From: Prevotella sp.
Lineage (GTDB): Bacteria > Bacteroidota > Bacteroidia > Bacteroidales > Bacteroidaceae
Reading direction: 5' to 3'
Length of the DNA stretch: 62,870 nt
Assembly (NCBI GenBank): GCA_017483805.1
Contig: JAFUUL010000088.1
Coordinates: 1-62,870 of the forward strand
Below the pieces are notes generated by a model, which had not been told where the DNA came from, made no database searches, and was given only the letters and a program-made list of their open reading frames with translations. The position numbers were made by a program, and so were the translations under genes. Every line of letters begins with the position of its first letter. Position 1 is the first letter of the stretch. Of this stretch, positions 59,254-62,870 are shown one piece after another.

Positions 59254-60423
59254 CAGTTTCTCGGCCATCGCACGTCCAAGGGCCTCGCACTGGGCAAAGG
59301 TCTCAGCCGTCAGGCTCTGCTTGATCTCAACGGGCTGGCCAACGGCCTCATATTTCAGTTTCTCATCGTTCCACTTGGCAATCTCGGCCACTGCCTTCGA
59401 GGCCCAGCCATAACTGCCGAACCAGCCCAGGTAGCGTCCCTTGATGTCTTTCTGCGAGAGTTCGGAGAGCAGCACATCCATCTCGTGGTAGAGACCAGTG
59501 TTATAGGTCGGCGCACCTACGATGAGACCTTTGTAGCGGAACACGTCGCGAATGATATAAGAGTGGTGGGTCTTCGACACATTGTGCATCACGATGTTCT
59601 TCATGCCGGCCTCACTGGCAGCACGGGCTATCACCTCGGCAGCACGCTCCGTGTTGCCATACATCGTGCCATAGCAGATGACGAGACCTGGCGCAGCCTC
59701 GTATTTCGACAGACGGTCATAGATGCCGATGACCTTATCTATATACTGATGCCACACTGGGCCGTGGGTCGAGCAGATATAGTCGAGCGGGATGCCGGCC
59801 AGTTTCTTCAGGGCCATCTGCACGGGAGTGCCATACTTGCCCACAATGTTAGAGTAGTAACGCTCCATCTCGTCCCAGAAGTAGTCACAGTTCATGTTCT
59901 CGTCGATGATGGCACCGTTCAGCGCACCAAAGCAGCCAAAGGCATCGCCACTGAAGAGGGTCGTACCGCACAGGGTGACCATCGTCTCAGGCCAGTGCAC
60001 CATCGGGGTCAGCACGAAGTTAAGTGACAGGCCGCCCAATTCAATGGAATCGCCATTTTTAACCTCTTTGAGCCCAGTAGTAAGATGATAGAAACCCGAC
60101 ATCATGTCGAAGGTCTTCTTGTTTCCAACAATCTCGATATCGGGATAGAACTGGCGGAGCAACGCCAGCGAACCGCTGTGGTCAGGCTCCATGTGGTTGA
60201 CCACCACGTAGTCGATGGGCCGCTCGCCCAGCACCTCGCGAATGTTCTCCAGGAAAGGCATGAAGAAGTCTACCTCGACCGTATCGATCAGGGCTACCTT
60301 CTCGTCCACAACCAGATAAGCATTGTAACTCACGCCATTGGGAAGAGGCCATAGTCCTTCAAAGAGGGACTTGTTGCGGTCGTTCACTCCCACGTAGAAA
60401 ATCTTGTCTGTAATCTGTTTCAT
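59245..60423 (-). CDS. fprA: FprA-type flavodiiron protein
   Basis: This 392-residue cytoplasmic protein reduces oxygen (to water) or nitric oxide, protecting anaerobes. The N-terminal metallo-beta-lactamase-like domain carries the di-iron site, with H77, E79, D81 and H82 in NHMEPDHSG and further ligands in PMVHWPETM, SGDAFG and CSTHGPVW. The C-terminal flavodoxin domain begins near 250 with ICYGTMYGNTERAAEV, binding FMN. All key ligands are present and length is typical. It starts 16 bp after the PfkB kinase stop, so both are probably transcribed from the promoter at 61404-61435. It converges on the LOG gene with a nine-base stop overlap. Confidence 0.95.
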   Translation of the reverse strand: MKQITDKIFYVGVNDRNKSLFEGLWPLPNGVSYNAYLVVDEKVALIDTVEVDFFMPFLENIREVLGERPIDYVVVNHMEPDHSGSLALLRQFYPDIEIVGNKKTFDMMSGFYHLTTGLKEVKNGDSIELGGLSLNFVLTPMVHWPETMVTLCGTTLFSGDAFGCFGALNGAIIDENMNCDYFWDEMERYYSNIVGKYGTPVQMALKKLAGIPLDYICSTHGPVWHQYIDKVIGIYDRLSKYEAAPGLVICYGTMYGNTERAAEVIARAASEAGMKNIVMHNVSKTHHSYIIRDVFRYKGLIVGAPTYNTGLYHEMDVLLSELSQKDIKGRYLGWFGSYGWASKAVAEIAKWNDEKLKYEAVGQPVEIKQSLTAETFAQCEALGRAMAEKLLQ

Positions 60424-60439
60424 AACTCCTATATTATCT

Positions 60440-61378
60440 TTACTTTTTCACCTTTTTACTTTCCCCAAACTCCATGTCCACATAGTTGTCAATGCTCTGA
60501 CAGACATTGGCCGAGAACTGCATGGCACAGTCAATGATGCTGTCCCACTGGCTCTCGCTGAGTCCACGCTCTACCATTTGGCGAGTAATGTCGTATTTAA
60601 TCAGACCATAGACCAGACCGGCATTGAAGTTATCGCCAGCACCAATCGTGCTCACCACCTTGGACGTTTGTGGTACGGGATACTGTTTCCTCAGTCCGCC
60701 GTCAGCCCGAAGTTCCACAGGGTTGGCACCATTGGTGCAGATGAACTTCTTTGTGTAGAAGGCTATCTGCGAACGATAGATGGCATCCGGGTCGGTCTTA
60801 TGAAACATCACATCGAAGTCTTCCGTCGAGCCTCGCACGATGTCTGCCAACTCCAGATTCTCCAGTATGTTGGGTGTCAACTTCACCACCTCGTCCTTAT
60901 GCGAGGCACGGAAATTCACGTCATAGTAGAGGATAGCCCCATGCGAACGGGCATACTCCAAAAAGCCCTGCACCTGAGGTCGAATGACAGGATTGATGGC
61001 ATAGTAGGAGCCGAAGACCACGATATCGTCTTCGTTCACCTCTGGATAATTAAAGTCCAGACGGTCTTTAGGGTGGTCTTTATAGAAGATATACTCCGCG
61101 TCATTCCTGTCGTTGAGGAAAGCCAGCGACAATGGCGACTTGGAGTCAGGATAGACATTTACGCCAGATCCGTCAATACCATTTTTCTCGATGAAATCGA
61201 TGATTTTTCGCCCTACTCGATCGTTGCCAGTCTCACTGATGAAGGCAGCCTTCACGCCACAACGCCCCAACGAGACCAGACAATTGAAAGTGCTACCGCC
61301 TGGCACCGCACTGATGGGCTGGTCGTCCTTGAAGATGATGTCGAGAACCGTCTCGCCTATTCCTATGACTCGTCGCAT
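60440..61378 (-). CDS. PfkB-family sugar kinase, fructokinase-like
   Basis: This 312-residue cytoplasmic ribokinase-fold enzyme phosphorylates a sugar with ATP. PfkB signatures are both visible: the N-terminal glycine motif (GIGETVLDII, VPGGSTFNCLVSLGRCG) and the C-terminal catalytic motif TIGAGDNFNAG with the base Asp. Bacteroidota proteins of this form are usually annotated as fructokinases; substrate is not certain. It has a canonical promoter (61404-61435) divergent from the M16 peptidase gene and is followed by fprA after 16 bp. Confidence 0.9.
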   Translation of the reverse strand: MRRVIGIGETVLDIIFKDDQPISAVPGGSTFNCLVSLGRCGVKAAFISETGNDRVGRKIIDFIEKNGIDGSGVNVYPDSKSPLSLAFLNDRNDAEYIFYKDHPKDRLDFNYPEVNEDDIVVFGSYYAINPVIRPQVQGFLEYARSHGAILYYDVNFRASHKDEVVKLTPNILENLELADIVRGSTEDFDVMFHKTDPDAIYRSQIAFYTKKFICTNGANPVELRADGGLRKQYPVPQTSKVVSTIGAGDNFNAGLVYGLIKYDITRQMVERGLSESQWDSIIDCAMQFSANVCQSIDNYVDMEFGESKKVKK

Positions 61379-61403
61379 AATTCAGATTAGATTGTTTCGA
61401 GTT

Positions 61404-61435
61404 GCAAAGATACGAAATAAGTGAGAGAAAACAAA
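61404..61435 (-). promoter_or_regulatory. Canonical promoter of pfkB-type gene and fprA
   Basis: Minus-strand TATCTTTGC (61412-61404) with TTTG (61435-61432) 19 nt upstream. Start codon at 61378. Confidence 0.78.
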
Positions 61436-61455
61436 AGAAAAATCGCGATTTTCTT

Positions 61456-61487
61456 TTTGTTTTCCCAGCGAAAGGTCGTACCTTTGC
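61456..61487 (+). promoter_or_regulatory. Canonical promoter giving a leaderless M16 mRNA
   Basis: TTTG (61456-61459), 19 nt, TACCTTTGC (61479-61487), then the ATG only five bases further at 61492. Transcription start and start codon must nearly coincide. Confidence 0.75.
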
Positions 61488-61491
61488 ACCA

Positions 61492-62718
61492 ATGAATTAC
61501 AATACCTATCAATTGGACAATGGTCTGAGGGTCATTCACCTGCCCTCTGAGTCGAAAGTCATCTACTGCGGCATCGCCGTCAAGGCCGGCACTCGCAACG
61601 AGCAGCCTGGCGAAGAGGGTCTGGCCCACTTCTGCGAGCACCTGTCATTTAAGGGTACGGAGCACCGAAGCGCCGTACAGATCATCAATGCCATCGAGGG
61701 ACTGGGCGGCGAACTCAACGCCTTCACCAACAAAGAAGACACAGTCTTCTACTGCGCCATACAGAGCAAGCACTTCGTGAAGGCCGTCGATGTGCTGACA
61801 GACATCGTTTTCCATAGCATCTATCCTCAGCATGAGGTAGAGAAGGAACGCGAGGTGGTCTGCGACGAAATAGAGAGTTATGAGGATTCACCTGCCGAAC
61901 TTATCTACGACGAGATAGAAAACATCCTCTTTGAAGGCCATCCCTTAGGCCATAACATTCTGGGGAGCAGCGAGCGGGTCCGACGGTACAACAGCGAGGA
62001 TGCCCGCCACTTCACCCGCCGCTACTACCGCCCTGAGAATTGTGTCTTCTTTGTCAGTGGCGACATCCGTTTCAAGTCGCTTGTCCGTAGGCTGGAGGCT
62101 TTGGAGTGTCCAGCGTCTACAGACCAGCCTGCACAGCCCAGTCACAAAGACTGCGCAGACAGCCACACTGCCCAAGAGATCATCCGTCATCGCGGCACCC
62201 ATCAAGCCCATGTCATCGTGGGCACTCGGTCTTTTGCCGCCGAGGATCCTCGTCGCTGGTCCCTCTACCTCCTTAATAATATAATAGGTGGCCCAGGTCT
62301 GAACTCTCGGCTGAACCTTGCCCTGCGCGAACGAAACGGACTAGTCTACAGCGTAGAGAGCAGCATGGTGTGCTATGGCGATACGGGGGCGTGGTGCATC
62401 TACTTTGGATGCAATCAGGCAGATGTCAAGCGTTGTCTGCGACTGGTACGCCGCGAATTGGACAAACTGATGCAGACGCCACTCTCTGCCAATCAACTGA
62501 CCAAAGCCAAACAGCAACTGCAGGGCCAACTGGCCATCGCCTGCGACAGCCGCGAACAGTTCGCCCTCGACTTCGCCAAAAACTATCTGCACAGCAGCCG
62601 GCAGCGCAACCTGAACGACATCATGCGCCACATCGACAGCCTCACTGCCCAAGACCTGCAGCAGGTCGCCCAGAGCCTTTTCGACCGCCAGCGTCTCACC
62701 ACCCTGATATACGACTAA
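61492..62718 (+). CDS. M16-family zinc metallopeptidase
   Basis: This 408-residue protein has the inverted zinc motif HFCEH (H46, E49, H50) and the downstream glutamate in EREVVCDEIESYED, the M16 active site. The partner half of the fold includes NNIIGGPGLNSRLNLALRER followed by GLVYSVESSM, the conserved R/Y segment. No signal peptide is present, so it is probably cytoplasmic, like processing-peptidase or PqqL-type homologues. The start is the ATG at 61492: a frame from 61402 extends upstream but would start above the promoter. A terminator follows at 62790. The substrate is unknown. Confidence 0.93.
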   Translation: MNYNTYQLDNGLRVIHLPSESKVIYCGIAVKAGTRNEQPGEEGLAHFCEHLSFKGTEHRSAVQIINAIEGLGGELNAFTNKEDTVFYCAIQSKHFVKAVDVLTDIVFHSIYPQHEVEKEREVVCDEIESYEDSPAELIYDEIENILFEGHPLGHNILGSSERVRRYNSEDARHFTRRYYRPENCVFFVSGDIRFKSLVRRLEALECPASTDQPAQPSHKDCADSHTAQEIIRHRGTHQAHVIVGTRSFAAEDPRRWSLYLLNNIIGGPGLNSRLNLALRERNGLVYSVESSMVCYGDTGAWCIYFGCNQADVKRCLRLVRRELDKLMQTPLSANQLTKAKQQLQGQLAIACDSREQFALDFAKNYLHSSRQRNLNDIMRHIDSLTAQDLQQVAQSLFDRQRLTTLIYD

Positions 62719-62789
62719 GTAACATTTACAATTATTACTGTCCGCTAAACCATGACATGTTCGCGTACGTGTGCGCATGAGGAAAAATT

Positions 62790-62822
62790 GGGCTGACTCT
62801 CGCACGAGAATCAGCCCTTTTG
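62790..62822 (+). terminator. Terminator after the M16 peptidase gene
   Basis: GGGCTGA (62790-62796) pairs with TCAGCCC (62811-62817), with an inner TCTCG/CGAGA stem, followed by TTTT. Confidence 0.85.
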
Positions 62823-62824
62823 GT

Positions 62825-62833
62825 TATCTTTGC
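62825..62833 (+). promoter_or_regulatory. Minus-7 element of the next gene
   Basis: TATCTTTGC directly follows the terminator. A perfect 10-bp inverted repeat, TTTGGTTATC (62819-62828) and GATAACCAAA (62851-62860), spans the element and ends just before the ATG at 62863. Confidence 0.6.
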
Positions 62834-62862
62834 AGCTGCGAAACTCAAACGATAACCAAATC

Positions 62863-62870
62863 ATGGGCAA
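62863..62870 (+). CDS. First codons of a gene cut by the window end
   Basis: ATGGGCAA follows the promoter at 62825 by 29 bp. Only Met-Gly and part of the third codon are visible, so no product can be named. Confidence 0.4.

Overview
The window is a stretch of Bacteroidota chromosome, most likely from Prevotellaceae (Prevotella, Segatella or Xylanibacter). The evidence is the three SusC/SusD pairs, a hybrid two-component system, promoters with the Bacteroidales minus-7 element TAnnTTTG, near absence of Shine-Dalgarno sites, and secreted proteins ending in NLNGQ...GIYI...KVVVK-type tails.

Layout. (1) Positions 1-2.2 kb hold accessory DNA: the start of an IS1380-type transposase carrying a one-base frameshift, and an abiEi/abiEii type IV toxin-antitoxin pair. 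(2) 2.3-6.8 kb holds two short unknown genes, a helically phased CGGGA array, and a tightly coupled three-gene set ending in a large BT4734/VirE-like primase-ATPase protein. That protein contains four palindromic in-frame inserts. (3) 6.9-25.9 kb is a polysaccharide utilisation locus (PUL) on the minus strand. One operon is susC-susD-CE1 esterase; the other is GH43, GH30-GH43 fusion, CotH-like protein, GH31, and a double GH43-CBM6 enzyme. The enzyme set fits feruloylated arabinoxylan or xylan. (4) 25.9-34.8 kb encodes two very large secreted proteins of unknown function. They share a beta-rich module and have nearly duplicated promoters. (5) 35.0-39.0 kb encodes the hybrid two-component regulator (HTCS). 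(6) 39.1-39.3 kb holds a promoter and a terminator with no gene between, a candidate small RNA. (7) 39.4-55.6 kb is a seven-gene operon: fasciclin lipoprotein, SusC, SusD, fasciclin, fasciclin, SusC, SusD, with no carbohydrate-active enzyme. (8) 55.9-62.9 kb is more ordinary: a TlpA-like lipoprotein, a TPR-like lipoprotein, a LOG-family hydrolase, a flavodiiron protein, a PfkB sugar kinase, an M16 peptidase, and the first bases of another gene.

How it works together. The esterase and GH43/GH30/GH31 enzymes would strip and cut arabinoxylan at the surface or in the periplasm, SusC1/SusD1 would import the oligomers, and the HTCS would sense them. The most informative regulatory signal is a 12-bp box (consensus RYGAWACAAAYG) lying exactly 26-27 nt upstream of the minus-7 element at four promoters around the HTCS gene: susC1, both large secreted proteins, and the candidate sRNA. 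Imperfect versions sit in the same register at the GH operon and the fasciclin operon. Housekeeping-type promoters in the window instead carry TTTG 19-20 nt upstream of the minus-7 element. This suggests one regulon joining the xylan PUL, the giant proteins, the sRNA candidate and perhaps the fasciclin operon.

All family assignments were made by reading motifs by eye; no database search was run.
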